Shown in pieces: positions 45,838 to 53,994 of a stretch of DNA of 64,000 bases. The stretch is taken from the NCBI RefSeq assembly GCF_018398875.1, contig NZ_JAGWDK010000004.1, positions 326,482 through 390,481 on the forward strand. Direction: 5' to 3'. The position numbers and the translations under genes were made by a program. Source of the DNA: Bradyrhizobium sp. sGM-13. Its GTDB lineage: Bacteria > Pseudomonadota > Alphaproteobacteria > Rhizobiales > Xanthobacteraceae. Position 1 is the first letter of the stretch. Every line of letters begins with the position of its first letter. Under the pieces are notes generated by a model, which was not told where the DNA came from, made no database searches, and worked only from the letters and a program-made list of their open reading frames with translations.

Positions 45838-48117
45838 TTACCATTTGTAGGCGAGGCTCGCCGTTACGCGGCGGCGGTCACCATAGAAGCAGGACGTATC
45901 GGACGCGCAACTTGCGACGTAAGTTTTGTCCGCGATGTTGATGACGTTCAACGCCGCGCGCCAGTTTTGCCATTCGTAGTGGATCGCCGCGTCACCAAGC
46001 ACGACCGAGGGAACCACCAGCGTGTTCGCGCTGTTGGCGAAGGACTTGCCGACGTAGCGCACGCCGCCACCAAAGCCAAAGCCTCGCAGCGGCCCCTCCT
46101 GGAACGTGTAGTCAGCCCAGAGGGATCCTGTCTGCTGTGGCGTGTTGGTCGGTGTCAGGCCGAGTAGGGCCGGATCTGCGTCCTTGCTGATAAAAAGGTC
46201 GTAGGTGGTGAACGCGCCAACCATCTTCAGGCCAGGTGCGAGATTGGCTACGGCCTCCAGCTCGAGACCGCGCGAGGTGACCTCACCGGTCTGATTCTGA
46301 AGAACCGGCGTGATGCCCGGGACTGTCGTCGGCACGTTTTTCCGCTTCAGGTCGAACACGGCAATGCTGAAATGGCCGTCGAAGCCGTCAGGCTGAAACT
46401 TCAATCCGATCTCCGCCTGCTCGCCGGTTTCCGGCAGGAACAGTTGGTTCGACGCGTTGAGGCCGATGATCGGGTTATAGCTTGTCGCGTAGGCAACATA
46501 GGGCGCGAGCCCGTTGGCGAAATTATAGATCAGGCCGGCACGGCCACTGAACTTGCTGTCCTCGCGGTTGGTCAGCGTGGCGCCGGTCGGACGATCGCCC
46601 TGGCTGGTCGAGACCCAGTCATTGCGGCCGCTCAACACCAGCGTGAAGCCGCCGAACTTGATCTGGTCCTGAATATAGGTGCCGAGTTGATTCTGGGTCA
46701 GGAGGAAATTGCGGAAGGGGTTGCCCGTGAACGGAATGTCGCCGACGCCATATACGGGATTGAAGATGTTGATCGGAGGCACGCCGCCGCCGAAGAGCTG
46801 ATAGTCGTCGATCCGATAGGCTTTCAGATCGAGGCCGAATAGCATCGTGTGCTGCACGGGGCCGGTATCGAAGCGATACTCCAACTGGTTGTCCAGATTG
46901 CCCTGGTTGGCGGTGTTCTTTGCGTACCAATTGTAGCGGCCAATGTCGCCGGTGGAGGGGTCGTTGTTAACATAGTTGTTGCCGACAAAACCGCGATAGG
47001 TGATGTCGACATGCGCGTATCGGGCGTTCTGCCGGAACGTGACACTGTCGGAGAGGTTGCGCTCGAACTGATAGCCGATCATCTCCTGTTCGCGCTTGAA
47101 CGTATCGACGCTGGGATCGCCGACGAATAGCTTTGTCGGAATACGTCCAAAGGGTGCATCGACCACCGTACCGACATAAGGCAAGAAGTTAATGCCGCGC
47201 GTATCCGTCTTCGACGCTGAAGCCAGCACGGTGAACGTCGTATCTGCATCCGGCTTATAGGTGACGGACGGCGCGATGAAGTAATTATTGTCGGGCGTGA
47301 AATCGACTTGCGTGCCGCCGTTCTGGACCTGGCCGACCACACGATAGAATAGTTTTCCGTTCTCCGGTTGCGTCGCGACCGGGCCGCCGAAATCGAAAGA
47401 TAGATAGGCATTGCCGAAATTGTTGACGCCGGTCTCGAGATAGCGGATCGGCTCCACCGGGGGCGTCTTGCTGACCGCGTTGACGATGCCGCTCGGGCTG
47501 GAGCCGCCGTAGAGCACGGCGGAGGGGCCGCGTAGCACCTCGACTCGGGCGAGGTTGAACGGCTGCAGCTTCCAGCTCGCATACGACGTGTAGAAGAGCT
47601 GCAGCCCGTCGAGGAACAGGCCGACGTCCTCCGACTTGAAGCCACGAATGAGAAACCAGTCGTTGCGGGTGTCGGCGCCGAACGTCCCGGCGACAACGCC
47701 CGGCGTGTAGCGCAGGATCTCGTCGAACTTGCCGGGTTTCTGGTCGCGAATCTGTTCGCTGCCGATGACCGACAGCGATTGCGGCGTCTCCATGATCGGC
47801 GTGTTGGTCTTGGTGCCCGCCATCGAGCGGCCGGCGACATAACCCTGGATGGCGCCGCGCGGGTTTTCGACGAAGCCGACGCCGCGTTGCGGCTGCGGTC
47901 TATTGGTTTGCGCTGTCTGCGTTGTGCGCCGCGTCTGGCGCCGTTCCGGCGCTGCGGTGCGACGGCGAGCCTCCGGCGAGGCGACGACGACGGGAGGTAA
48001 CGACTGCGCCCCGGATTGCGACGAAGAGCTTGACTGCGCGAACGTCGACTGCGGCCACAACGCCAATACGGACACGGTCGCCAACGCGGCGACCCGGAAC
48101 AAATCACGAGACTTCAA
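45838..48117 (-). CDS. TonB-dependent siderophore receptor
   Basis: 759 residues. A signal peptide (VAALATVSVLALWPQSTFAQ) is followed by a Ser/Arg-rich linker, a plug domain (ETPQSLSVIGSEQIRDQKP, FLIRGFKSEDVGLFLDG, VEVLRGPSAVLYG, PSGIVNAVSK) and a 22-strand barrel ending in …TASLAYKW. It belongs to the FhuA/FpvA-like ferric siderophore group, but the ligand is unknown. The gene is first in a run with the PepSY protein and small membrane protein. An iron-control-like site lies upstream at 48236. Confidence 0.93.
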   Translation of the reverse strand: MKSRDLFRVAALATVSVLALWPQSTFAQSSSSSQSGAQSLPPVVVASPEARRRTAAPERRQTRRTTQTAQTNRPQPQRGVGFVENPRGAIQGYVAGRSMAGTKTNTPIMETPQSLSVIGSEQIRDQKPGKFDEILRYTPGVVAGTFGADTRNDWFLIRGFKSEDVGLFLDGLQLFYTSYASWKLQPFNLARVEVLRGPSAVLYGGSSPSGIVNAVSKTPPVEPIRYLETGVNNFGNAYLSFDFGGPVATQPENGKLFYRVVGQVQNGGTQVDFTPDNNYFIAPSVTYKPDADTTFTVLASASKTDTRGINFLPYVGTVVDAPFGRIPTKLFVGDPSVDTFKREQEMIGYQFERNLSDSVTFRQNARYAHVDITYRGFVGNNYVNNDPSTGDIGRYNWYAKNTANQGNLDNQLEYRFDTGPVQHTMLFGLDLKAYRIDDYQLFGGGVPPINIFNPVYGVGDIPFTGNPFRNFLLTQNQLGTYIQDQIKFGGFTLVLSGRNDWVSTSQGDRPTGATLTNREDSKFSGRAGLIYNFANGLAPYVAYATSYNPIIGLNASNQLFLPETGEQAEIGLKFQPDGFDGHFSIAVFDLKRKNVPTTVPGITPVLQNQTGEVTSRGLELEAVANLAPGLKMVGAFTTYDLFISKDADPALLGLTPTNTPQQTGSLWADYTFQEGPLRGFGFGGGVRYVGKSFANSANTLVVPSVVLGDAAIHYEWQNWRAALNVINIADKTYVASCASDTSCFYGDRRRVTASLAYKW

Positions 48118-48235
48118 GGTTCACCCCAACCTGCGAGCACTCACGCCGCGCCCTCAGGAAGTCGGCCAGCGCAACGCGGTGACGCATACGCGAGGTATTA
48201 CGATTCCTCTAATGGAATGGTTCTTAGAGAGGCTC

Positions 48236-48250
48236 TTAGAAAGTTTCTAT
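48236..48250 (-). promoter_or_regulatory. Candidate iron control element (Irr/RirA-type site)
   Basis: TTAGAA - AGT - TTCTAT is close to the inverted repeat TTAGAA-N3-TTCTAA of Bradyrhizobium ICE motifs, with one mismatch. It lies about 120 bases before the TonB receptor start. A second TTAGAG half-site precedes it. The 308-base gap 48118-48425 has no gene. Confidence 0.5.
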
Positions 48251-48351
48251 GAAACGCCCCATGATTGATTGATGCAGCATCTACACTTGGGAGCTGTCAC
48301 GCGAGAACACGCTGCAATCCTGGTTTCACGGTGTGCGCCAGATCGGGAATA

Positions 48352-48376
48352 GGAACAGGTGTTCTGCTGATGCATT
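48352..48376 (+). promoter_or_regulatory. Candidate EcfG-type promoter for the 56-residue protein
   Basis: GGAAC - 16 nt - CATT differs from GGAAC-N16-CGTT by one base. It ends 49 nt before ATG 48426. Its -10 is imperfect, so confidence is lower than for the other stress promoters in this region. Confidence 0.4.
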
Positions 48377-48425
48377 AACAGCGTGAGCTTAACGGCGGAG
48401 CCTGTACTTGGAGTAGCATTCAGCC

Positions 48426-48596
48426 ATGACCCGATATCGCGAGCCCAATGGCGTCGAGCCCGAGAAGACGGAAGACGATATTCAGCGAGAGCAGCTCGGA
48501 CCGCGCGGCGTGCCTGGCGCCCCCGATCCTGCGAGGATGACACCTCAACGGGAGAAGAAGACGCCAAAGCACGTCGATCCCGGACACACGGCATAG
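48426..48596 (+). CDS. Small hydrophilic protein (56 residues), stress-type
   Basis: 56 residues, MTRYREPNGVEPEKTEDDIQ…, rich in Glu, Asp, Lys, Pro and Gly with no hydrophobic core, like the disordered proteins at 50-51 kb. GC-rich third positions throughout and an EcfG-like promoter 50 nt upstream support it. The ribosome site is weak (GGAG 12 nt before ATG). Function unknown. The region 48597-48713 before the HtrA-like gene has no other gene. Confidence 0.5.
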   Translation: MTRYREPNGVEPEKTEDDIQREQLGPRGVPGAPDPARMTPQREKKTPKHVDPGHTA

Positions 48597-48713
48597 TGCG
48601 AAACAGGAAGGCTCGCGTTCGCGGCGAAAAACTCCCGCGGCCTGCCCATCAGGCTAGTTCCTGAACGCAATCTGAACTCCCAGATTGGATTCAACCGATC
48701 CAGGAGTTCTGTC

Positions 48714-49601
48714 ATGCCCGACCCGACCGCAACTATCCTTCCGTCGTTATCCTCCGCCCTTGCCGATATCGTCGCCCGGACAAAGTCCGCGATCGTCTCG
48801 GTGCATTCGCACCGCTCGCGGGCCTCGGGCTTCATCTGGAAACCCGGCCTGATCGTGACGGCTGATGAAGCGCTGGCCGACGAAGGCGAAATCTCAATCA
48901 AGTTTGCCGACGGAACGACGCAGTCGGCCAAGATCGCAGGACGCGATCACACCACCGATATCGCGCTGCTGCGGCTCGAGACCAAGAGTGATGCCGGCAA
49001 TACTGCCTCCGTCGCGCTCTCGCCTGTTGTTCCGGATCTGGGCTCGCTGATGGTCGTGGTCGCTGCCGAGCATGGCGTTCCCACGGCGGCGCTCGGCGTC
49101 GTCTCGCTAATCGGGGGCCGCTGGCGCAGCCTTCGGGGCGGTGAGATCGATGCCAGGATCGAGCTCGACGTGCGGCTGCGCAGCAATCACGAGGGGGGAC
49201 TTGCCGTCAACGCCTCCGGCGAAGCGATCGGCATGGCCGTGCAAGGGGTGCGACGCATTCTCGCGATTCCCAGCGCGACCATCGACCGGATCGCAGGGAG
49301 GCTTGAAACCCACGGCCGGATTGCGCGCGGCTATCTCGGGGGTGGATTGCAGCCGGTCAAGCTCGACGATGGCGTCGGAGCAATGGTGATGAGTGTCGAC
49401 AAGTCAGGTCCCGCGGCCGCCGCCGGTATCCTGCAAGGCGACGTGATCATTGGCTGGAACAACGAGAAGCTGACCAGCATGCGCTCGCTGATCCGATCGC
49501 TTGGGCCCGACAGCATCGGCTCCGTCGTCGACATTACAATTCGCCGCGCCGGCCAACCGCTGCAAGTCAAGCTCACGATCGGTGAAAGGCCAGAAGCGTG
49601 A
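48714..49601 (+). CDS. HtrA-like trypsin-fold protein with PDZ domain, catalytic residues lost
   Basis: 295 residues, no signal peptide. Residues about 20-185 are a trypsin-fold S1C domain in which the catalytic His is replaced by Glu52 (VTADEAL for 'TNNHVV') and the catalytic Ser by Glu160 (NHEGGLAV for 'GNSGGAL'). Asp82 (HTTDIALLRL) is kept. A PDZ domain follows at about 205-290 (RGYLGGGLQPV, GPAAAAGILQGDVIIGWN). It should be a non-proteolytic scaffold or peptide sensor. AGGAG precedes ATG 48714. GTGA overlap couples it to the LuxR gene. Confidence 0.85.
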   Translation: MPDPTATILPSLSSALADIVARTKSAIVSVHSHRSRASGFIWKPGLIVTADEALADEGEISIKFADGTTQSAKIAGRDHTTDIALLRLETKSDAGNTASVALSPVVPDLGSLMVVVAAEHGVPTAALGVVSLIGGRWRSLRGGEIDARIELDVRLRSNHEGGLAVNASGEAIGMAVQGVRRILAIPSATIDRIAGRLETHGRIARGYLGGGLQPVKLDDGVGAMVMSVDKSGPAAAAGILQGDVIIGWNNEKLTSMRSLIRSLGPDSIGSVVDITIRRAGQPLQVKLTIGERPEA

Positions 49602-49975
49602 GCGAGGAGGCCTCACCGGTCATTGTGGTAGCTATCGAGATCGCCGATCCGGTGCTGGCGGACCGGCTCGCGTCACTGCTCGGCGGCGTATCCGGGCTTC
49701 GCTTGGCGGCATCCGGAGAGGCAGCAACGGTCGCGCTCGTATCATGCGACGCGCCGACGGCCGTCGGCGCGTCCGATATCGATCTCACGCCGCGCGAGCG
49801 CGACGTGCTTATCCTGATGGCCGAAGGCGCATCCAACAAAGCCATTGCGCGACAGCTTGGAATATCCGTGCACACCGCCAAATTCCACGTGGCTTCGCTG
49901 CTTTCCAAACTTGATGCCACCGGCCGCACCGATGCCGTGGCACATGCCGCGCGACTTGGCGTGATCAACCTGTAA
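49598..49975 (+). CDS. LuxR family regulator with a vestigial N-terminal domain
   Basis: 125 residues from GTG 49598, overlapping the HtrA-like stop by 4 bases. Residues about 62-125 are a full LuxR helix-turn-helix (LTPRERDVLILMAEGASNKAIARQLGISVHTAKFHVASLL). The first 55 residues are too short for a phosphorylatable receiver and have only remnants of its hydrophobic strands (VIVVAIEIADPVLADRLASLL). So it is probably controlled by binding or by its partner, not by phosphorylation. It may be the output of the preceding PDZ protein. Confidence 0.85.
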   Translation: MSEEASPVIVVAIEIADPVLADRLASLLGGVSGLRLAASGEAATVALVSCDAPTAVGASDIDLTPRERDVLILMAEGASNKAIARQLGISVHTAKFHVASLLSKLDATGRTDAVAHAARLGVINL

Positions 49976-50007
49976 TCCCGCGCGTGGCCGGCCGGCAATC
50001 TTTCGCC

Positions 50008-50232
50008 TTATCCGCGGCCCTTGTTTGCGGCGTGGTCTTTCAACTGCTCGGTTTGGGACCATTTGCTGTCCTGGCCACGATCGCGCGAATGCTCGGTCTT
50101 GTCGCGGTTGGAAAGCACCGCGTTGTCGCCGATCAGATCGTTCTGCACGTCGGTCATGGCGCCGGTCCCGGCGCCTTTGCCCTTTGCGCCAGGGCCGAGA
50201 TGCTTGCCGTCTCCGTGTGCTCCACGTGTCAT
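50008..50232 (-). CDS. Small hydrophilic stress-type protein D (74 residues)
   Basis: 74 residues, MTRGAHGDGKHLGPGAKGKGAGTG…, rich in Gly, Asp, Lys, Gln, with no hydrophobic segments, so probably disordered. AGAGGG lies 9 nt before ATG 50232. It is the last gene of a tight minus-strand operon, 5 nt after the stop of gene C. Function unknown; such hydrophilic proteins often accompany desiccation or osmotic stress. Confidence 0.6.
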   Translation of the reverse strand: MTRGAHGDGKHLGPGAKGKGAGTGAMTDVQNDLIGDNAVLSNRDKTEHSRDRGQDSKWSQTEQLKDHAANKGRG

Positions 50233-50237
50233 GATTT

Positions 50238-50744
50238 CTATCCCTCTGGCTTTTGAGGCTTGTGGCCCGACTGGCCCGGACGATTGTGCTTGTTGTGCTG
50301 GCTTTCCTGGTTGAGTCCGCCGCGGCTTACCGGAAATTCCGATTGGCGTGCTTCGCGCTTGACGGTTTTTGCACCACCAGCCTGCTGCGTGCGCGCTATC
50401 TCCTCCTCCACCTGTCTCGCGTCGGGGACATCAGGCTTCCTTTCAAGGATACGCAATTGCTGCTCATGCGTCTTCTTCCCCTGCAGCGGCATTCTCCGTG
50501 GGCCGCTGTCCCGATCGTTTTGCGGCGGTCCGCGGCGTCTGTCGCGGACTTCTGCCTTGTCGATACCACCCTGCGGATTGGTATCATTCTCGATGTCGCC
50601 CTCGAACGTATTGGCGCCCTCGAATTCCTCGAGTTCGTCAGACGTTACCTGCGCCATCGATGCTCCTTTCGAGCCTCCGATCAGCGGATTGCGAACAAGG
50701 TCGACGTTGGTCGGTCTGCTCAGTTTCACGTGTTTTGTACTCAT
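50238..50744 (-). CDS. Small hydrophilic stress-type protein C (168 residues)
   Basis: 168 residues with no hydrophobic segment. Short motifs NPLIGGSKGAS and GANTFEGDIENDTNPQGGID are of a kind I recall from rhizobial stress proteins. The middle is highly charged (RRRGPPQNDRDSGPRR, EEEIARTQQAGG). ATG 50744 overlaps the previous gene's stop by 4 bases; an internal ATG at 50657 has an even stronger ribosome site (AAAGGAG), so a shorter form of 139 residues is possible. Confidence 0.6.
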   Translation of the reverse strand: MSTKHVKLSRPTNVDLVRNPLIGGSKGASMAQVTSDELEEFEGANTFEGDIENDTNPQGGIDKAEVRDRRRGPPQNDRDSGPRRMPLQGKKTHEQQLRILERKPDVPDARQVEEEIARTQQAGGAKTVKREARQSEFPVSRGGLNQESQHNKHNRPGQSGHKPQKPEG

Positions 50745-50965
50745 GGCTTGACCTTCGCAGCGGGGTGGGTGCCCCCGCCCTTTCGTTCCGGCTCGTGAGT
50801 ATGGTGGGTGTCATGCTCGCCTCCGCCGCCCGACACTTTACTGTGCCGGCGCTGCGGATCGTCGGCAGGCGGCTTTTTGGCGTGAAGCGGCGCTCTGGCG
50901 TTCTCGTGGGAAGCGCCCGGGCCGCCCTGCCGAATACTCGCGGGCGTCTTGGTTGAAGTCGACAT
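50741..50965 (-). CDS. Small hydrophilic stress-type protein B (74 residues)
   Basis: 74 residues, rich in Gly, Lys, His, Pro: MSTSTKTPASIRQGGPGASHENARAP…HDTHHTHEPERKGGG. No hydrophobic core, so disordered; the His/Asp cluster could bind metal. AGGAG stands 8 nt before ATG 50965. It lies 15 nt after gene A and overlaps gene C by 4 bases. Confidence 0.6.
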   Translation of the reverse strand: MSTSTKTPASIRQGGPGASHENARAPLHAKKPPADDPQRRHSKVSGGGGEHDTHHTHEPERKGGGTHPAAKVKP

Positions 50966-50980
50966 GGTGCGTGCTCCTGA

Positions 50981-51163
50981 CTAGCGATCCTGCTGATACC
51001 CCTGATGGGTCGTGTTTTGCGCGGTGTTGCCCTGTTGGCCCTGCTCACGGGGATTTTCAACGTGGCCGCGGCCCTTCCGAACTTCATGGGCGTTGCCGGA
51101 TTTGGGATCGCCGGTCCCCTTGTGGCTTTGATTGTCCTGCGGCACGGGCGGAGGTCTGGTCAT
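50981..51163 (-). CDS. Small hydrophilic stress-type protein A (60 residues)
   Basis: 60 residues, MTRPPPVPQDNQSHKGTGDPKSGNAHEVRKG…, with Gln/Asn-rich tail and no hydrophobic segment. GGGAG 6 nt before ATG 51163. It is the first gene of the four-gene operon and lies 40 nt from an EcfG-type promoter at 51203-51227. Confidence 0.6.
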   Translation of the reverse strand: MTRPPPVPQDNQSHKGTGDPKSGNAHEVRKGRGHVENPREQGQQGNTAQNTTHQGYQQDR

Positions 51164-51202
51164 TGCTGGCTCCCGTTGTTGATTGCTTTTGTGCTGCAGG
51201 AC

Positions 51203-51227
51203 AACGCCCAGCGAACATCAGGGTTCT
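51203..51227 (-). promoter_or_regulatory. EcfG-type promoter of the four-gene hydrophilic operon
   Basis: On the minus strand: AGAAC (51227-51223) - 16 nt - CGTT (51206-51203). This matches GGAAC-N16-CGTT except for one base. It ends 40 nt before the start of gene A, a fitting distance for a short leader. Confidence 0.7.
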
Positions 51228-51260
51228 TTTCGATTATCGGAACCGCGATCAGATGCCGCA

Positions 51261-51710
51261 TCAGGCCGCTGATGAAACCCGGTTGTTACGCGGCCACAAC
51301 GCCTGAACGTCTTCCGGAAGTGCGTGGCGCACCTTCTCGACCTGATTGGGATCGACATGATGGTTCAGAACGCGGAACACCGCCTGCGCTGCATCCTTGG
51401 AATCGACCGGTTTCTGCGAACTGAGTTCTGCCGAGACGATGGAGAGAAACTCATCTGCCGATCGCCACGCCTTCGGCGTTTCACTCGGCCGCCATTGGTC
51501 GTAATAGGTGCCGCGCACCAGTAGTGGAAGCTGCGCGCCGAGATGTGCGGCAAGATTGACCGGAACCCGGTCGCGGATGGTTCGCAATACCGATCCCAGA
51601 ATATGCCACGCCAGCTTGCGATCGCGCGGCAGGTTTGCCATCACTTCGTCCAACCACGTGTTGGTGATCTGGAGTGTTCTGTCGAATACTTCGAGACCCG
51701 TTGCGCTCAT
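51261..51710 (-). CDS. DUF2267 protein
   Basis: 149 residues with the DUF2267 layout: FDRTLQITNTWLDEVMANLPR (helix), HILGSVLRTIRDRVPVNLAAHLGAQLPLLVRGTYYDQW, and VFRVLNHHVDPNQVEKVRHALPEDVQALWP (the repeated 'LP.d...lwp' motif). This is a helical domain often found in stress-linked genes; its role is unknown. ATG 51710 follows GGAGA. EcfG-type promoter at 51748-51772. It is transcribed towards the disordered-protein operon. Confidence 0.85.
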   Translation of the reverse strand: MSATGLEVFDRTLQITNTWLDEVMANLPRDRKLAWHILGSVLRTIRDRVPVNLAAHLGAQLPLLVRGTYYDQWRPSETPKAWRSADEFLSIVSAELSSQKPVDSKDAAQAVFRVLNHHVDPNQVEKVRHALPEDVQALWPRNNRVSSAA

Positions 51711-51747
51711 GGGAACTCTCCGTCGGTTCAATTGGAGATGAAGGGCT

Positions 51748-51772
51748 AACGATGCTGGTACAGATCGGTTCG
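51748..51772 (-). promoter_or_regulatory. EcfG-type promoter of the DUF2267 gene
   Basis: On the minus strand: CGAAC (51772-51768) - 16 nt - CGTT (51751-51748), one mismatch to GGAAC-N16-CGTT. It ends 38 nt before ATG 51710. Confidence 0.6.
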
Positions 51773-51961
51773 CAGCGCTGGAAGGTTTTACTGCCATGCA
51801 CGCGAGCTCATTTCGGTCATCGGGAAAAGTCTCTGGGTATGGAGTTGCAGCGTCGATCCAGCACACCGTCAGATAGCGGCCGGGATATTTCGGAACCGCT
51901 TCCACAAGCACGCTAGATGTCCTAAGCAGCGGCCACCGCGATTTCCTCCCCTCAGGGCCCA

Positions 51962-53584
51962 ATGATCCGTCTCGATAACGTCAGCAAGCAAGTCGGCCAC
52001 CAGATCCTCTTCATCGAAGCCTCCGCAGCCCTTCAGAAGGGCGAGAAGATCGGCCTCGTCGGCCCGAACGGTGCGGGCAAGACCACGCTTTTCCGGATGA
52101 TCTCGGGCCAGGAGCTACCCGACGAGGGCCAGGTCTCGCTCGATCGCGGGATCACCATCGGTTATTTCAGCCAGGACGTCGGCGAGATGTCGGGCCGCAG
52201 CGCCGTGGCCGAGGTGATGGACGGCGCCGGGCCTGTCAGCGTCGTGGCAAACGAGCTCAGGGAGCTCGAGGCCGCGATGGCCGATCCGGATCGCGCCGAC
52301 GAGATGGAAGATATCATCGCGCGCTACGGCGAGGTGCAGCACCGCTTCGAGGAGCTCGACGGCTATGCGCTTGATGGCCGGGCCCGCGAGGCGTTGTCCG
52401 GCTTAGGCTTCAGCCAGGAGATGATGGAGGGCGACGTCGGCGCGCTTTCCGGCGGCTGGAAGATGCGGGTCGCATTGGCGCGCATCCTGCTGATGCGGCC
52501 TGACGTGATGCTGCTGGACGAGCCGAGCAACCATCTCGACCTCGAGAGCCTGATCTGGCTCGAGCAGTTCCTGAAGGGATACGAGGGCGCGCTGTTGATG
52601 ACCTCGCATGACCGCGAGTTCATCAACCGTATCATCAACAAGGTCGTCGAGATCGACGGCGGGACGCTCACGACATATTCCGGCAACTACGAGTTCTACG
52701 AGCAGCAACGCGCGCTGAACGAAAAGCAGCAGCAGGCCCAGTTTGAGCGCCAACAGGCGATGCTGGCGAAGGAGATCAAGTTCATCGAGCGCTTCAAGGC
52801 GCGCGCTTCGCATGCGGCGCAGGTGCAGAGCCGGGTGAAAAAGCTCGACAAGATCGAGCGCGTCGAGCCGCCGAAGCGGCGGCAGACGGTGGCGTTCGAA
52901 TTCCTGCCAGCGCCGCGCTCGGGCGAGGATGTCGTCAGCCTGAAGAACGTCCACAAGGGCTATGGCAGCCGCACCATCTATCAGGGCCTTGATTTCATGA
53001 TCCGCCGCAAGGAGCGGTGGTGCGTGATGGGCGTCAACGGCGCCGGCAAGTCGACGCTGTTGAAGCTGGTGTCGGGCTCGGCCGAACCCGACGATGGCAC
53101 CGTGGCGATCGGCGGCAGCGTCAAGATGGGCTACTTTGCCCAGCACGCCATGGACCTGCTCGACGGCGAACGTACGGTGTTCGAATGGCTGGAAGATTCC
53201 TTTCCGCAGGCGGGACAAGGTTCGCTCCGCGCCCTCGCGGGCTGCTTTGGTTTCTCCGGCGACGACGTCGAGAAGAAGTGTCGCGTGCTCTCGGGCGGCG
53301 AGAAGGCGCGGCTGGTGATGGCAAAAATGCTCTACGATCCGCCGAATTTCCTGGTGCTGGACGAGCCGACCAACCATCTGGACCTCGCGACCAAGGAAAT
53401 GCTGATCAATGCGTTGTCCGAGTTCGAGGGTACCATGCTATTCGTGTCCCACGACCGGCATTTCCTCGCCGCGCTCTCCAACCGCGTGCTCGAGCTGACG
53501 CCGGAGGGCATCCACCAATTTGGCGGCGGTTACACCGAATATGTCGCGCGCACCGGGCAGGAAGCGCCGGGCTTGCGGAGTTGA
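51962..53584 (+). CDS. ABC-F family ATP-binding protein
   Basis: 540 residues with two ABC domains and no membrane segments. The first Walker A is GPNGAGKTT (about 34-42), with signature LSGGWKMR and Walker B VMLLDEPSNHLDL. The coiled linker follows (about 240-310: YEQQRALNEKQQQAQFERQQAML). The second Walker A is GVNGAGKST, with LSGGEKARLVMAKM and Walker B FLVLDEPTNHLDL. ABC-F proteins bind the ribosome and act in translation or antibiotic protection; the group resembles YbiT. The convergent avidin gene starts 10 nt beyond its stop. Confidence 0.93.
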   Translation: MIRLDNVSKQVGHQILFIEASAALQKGEKIGLVGPNGAGKTTLFRMISGQELPDEGQVSLDRGITIGYFSQDVGEMSGRSAVAEVMDGAGPVSVVANELRELEAAMADPDRADEMEDIIARYGEVQHRFEELDGYALDGRAREALSGLGFSQEMMEGDVGALSGGWKMRVALARILLMRPDVMLLDEPSNHLDLESLIWLEQFLKGYEGALLMTSHDREFINRIINKVVEIDGGTLTTYSGNYEFYEQQRALNEKQQQAQFERQQAMLAKEIKFIERFKARASHAAQVQSRVKKLDKIERVEPPKRRQTVAFEFLPAPRSGEDVVSLKNVHKGYGSRTIYQGLDFMIRRKERWCVMGVNGAGKSTLLKLVSGSAEPDDGTVAIGGSVKMGYFAQHAMDLLDGERTVFEWLEDSFPQAGQGSLRALAGCFGFSGDDVEKKCRVLSGGEKARLVMAKMLYDPPNFLVLDEPTNHLDLATKEMLINALSEFEGTMLFVSHDRHFLAALSNRVLELTPEGIHQFGGGYTEYVARTGQEAPGLRS

Positions 53585-53594
53585 TGCAGAGCCG

Positions 53595-53963
53595 TCAGAT
53601 GCGCTCGAACGTATCGGAGTTGGTGCTGATTGAACGCCACCAGTTTAGCTTTTCCTTCTTGCCGGATGCACCTTCTGTCGGCGCCCGGATCTCGCTGTCA
53701 ACGACCACGAACCACATCATTTCCATTTTTCCGTCGCGCAGCAGGCCGGTGTAGGAGACCGCGGCATCTCCCGCTGCAGTTGCACCACCGGCGACAAAGC
53801 TGATGCAATCACCCTGATGGATACCGACGACGGGAATTTCCTGTCCGTAGAACCCGCTGTCTCTCAGCGCGGTTTTGAAGGTGCCGCTGATCCTGCGATT
53901 GGCGTCGTCGGTAATGTCGACGATGGAGCCGTATTGATTTCGCCATTTGCCTTTCCACGTCAT
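53595..53963 (-). CDS. Avidin/streptavidin family protein (bradavidin-like, unusual binding site)
   Basis: 122 residues of avidin fold, no signal peptide. WRNQYGS (residues 7-13) matches streptavidin's WYNQLGS with the biotin-binding Asn and Ser (Asn9, Ser13). SGTFKTA parallels 'TGTYESA' (Tyr to Phe29). MMWFVV and LNWWRSI supply Trp84 and Trp108/109, and SDTFERI ends like streptavidin's HDTFTKV (Asp117). Position 71 is Tyr where streptavidin has Trp79. Biotin binding is likely but may be weaker. A perfect EcfG promoter lies upstream. Confidence 0.85.
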   Translation of the reverse strand: MTWKGKWRNQYGSIVDITDDANRRISGTFKTALRDSGFYGQEIPVVGIHQGDCISFVAGGATAAGDAAVSYTGLLRDGKMEMMWFVVVDSEIRAPTEGASGKKEKLNWWRSISTNSDTFERI

Positions 53964-53994
53964 GGGTGCATTCCCTTCCGCTAACGCCGGCTAA

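Noticed and set aside
49976..51000. Plus-strand frames (e.g. 50253-50798, 50369-50956) opposite the hydrophilic operon
   Set aside because: They look like membrane or Arg-rich proteins by chance. The minus-strand genes have four good ribosome sites, operon spacing and an upstream promoter.
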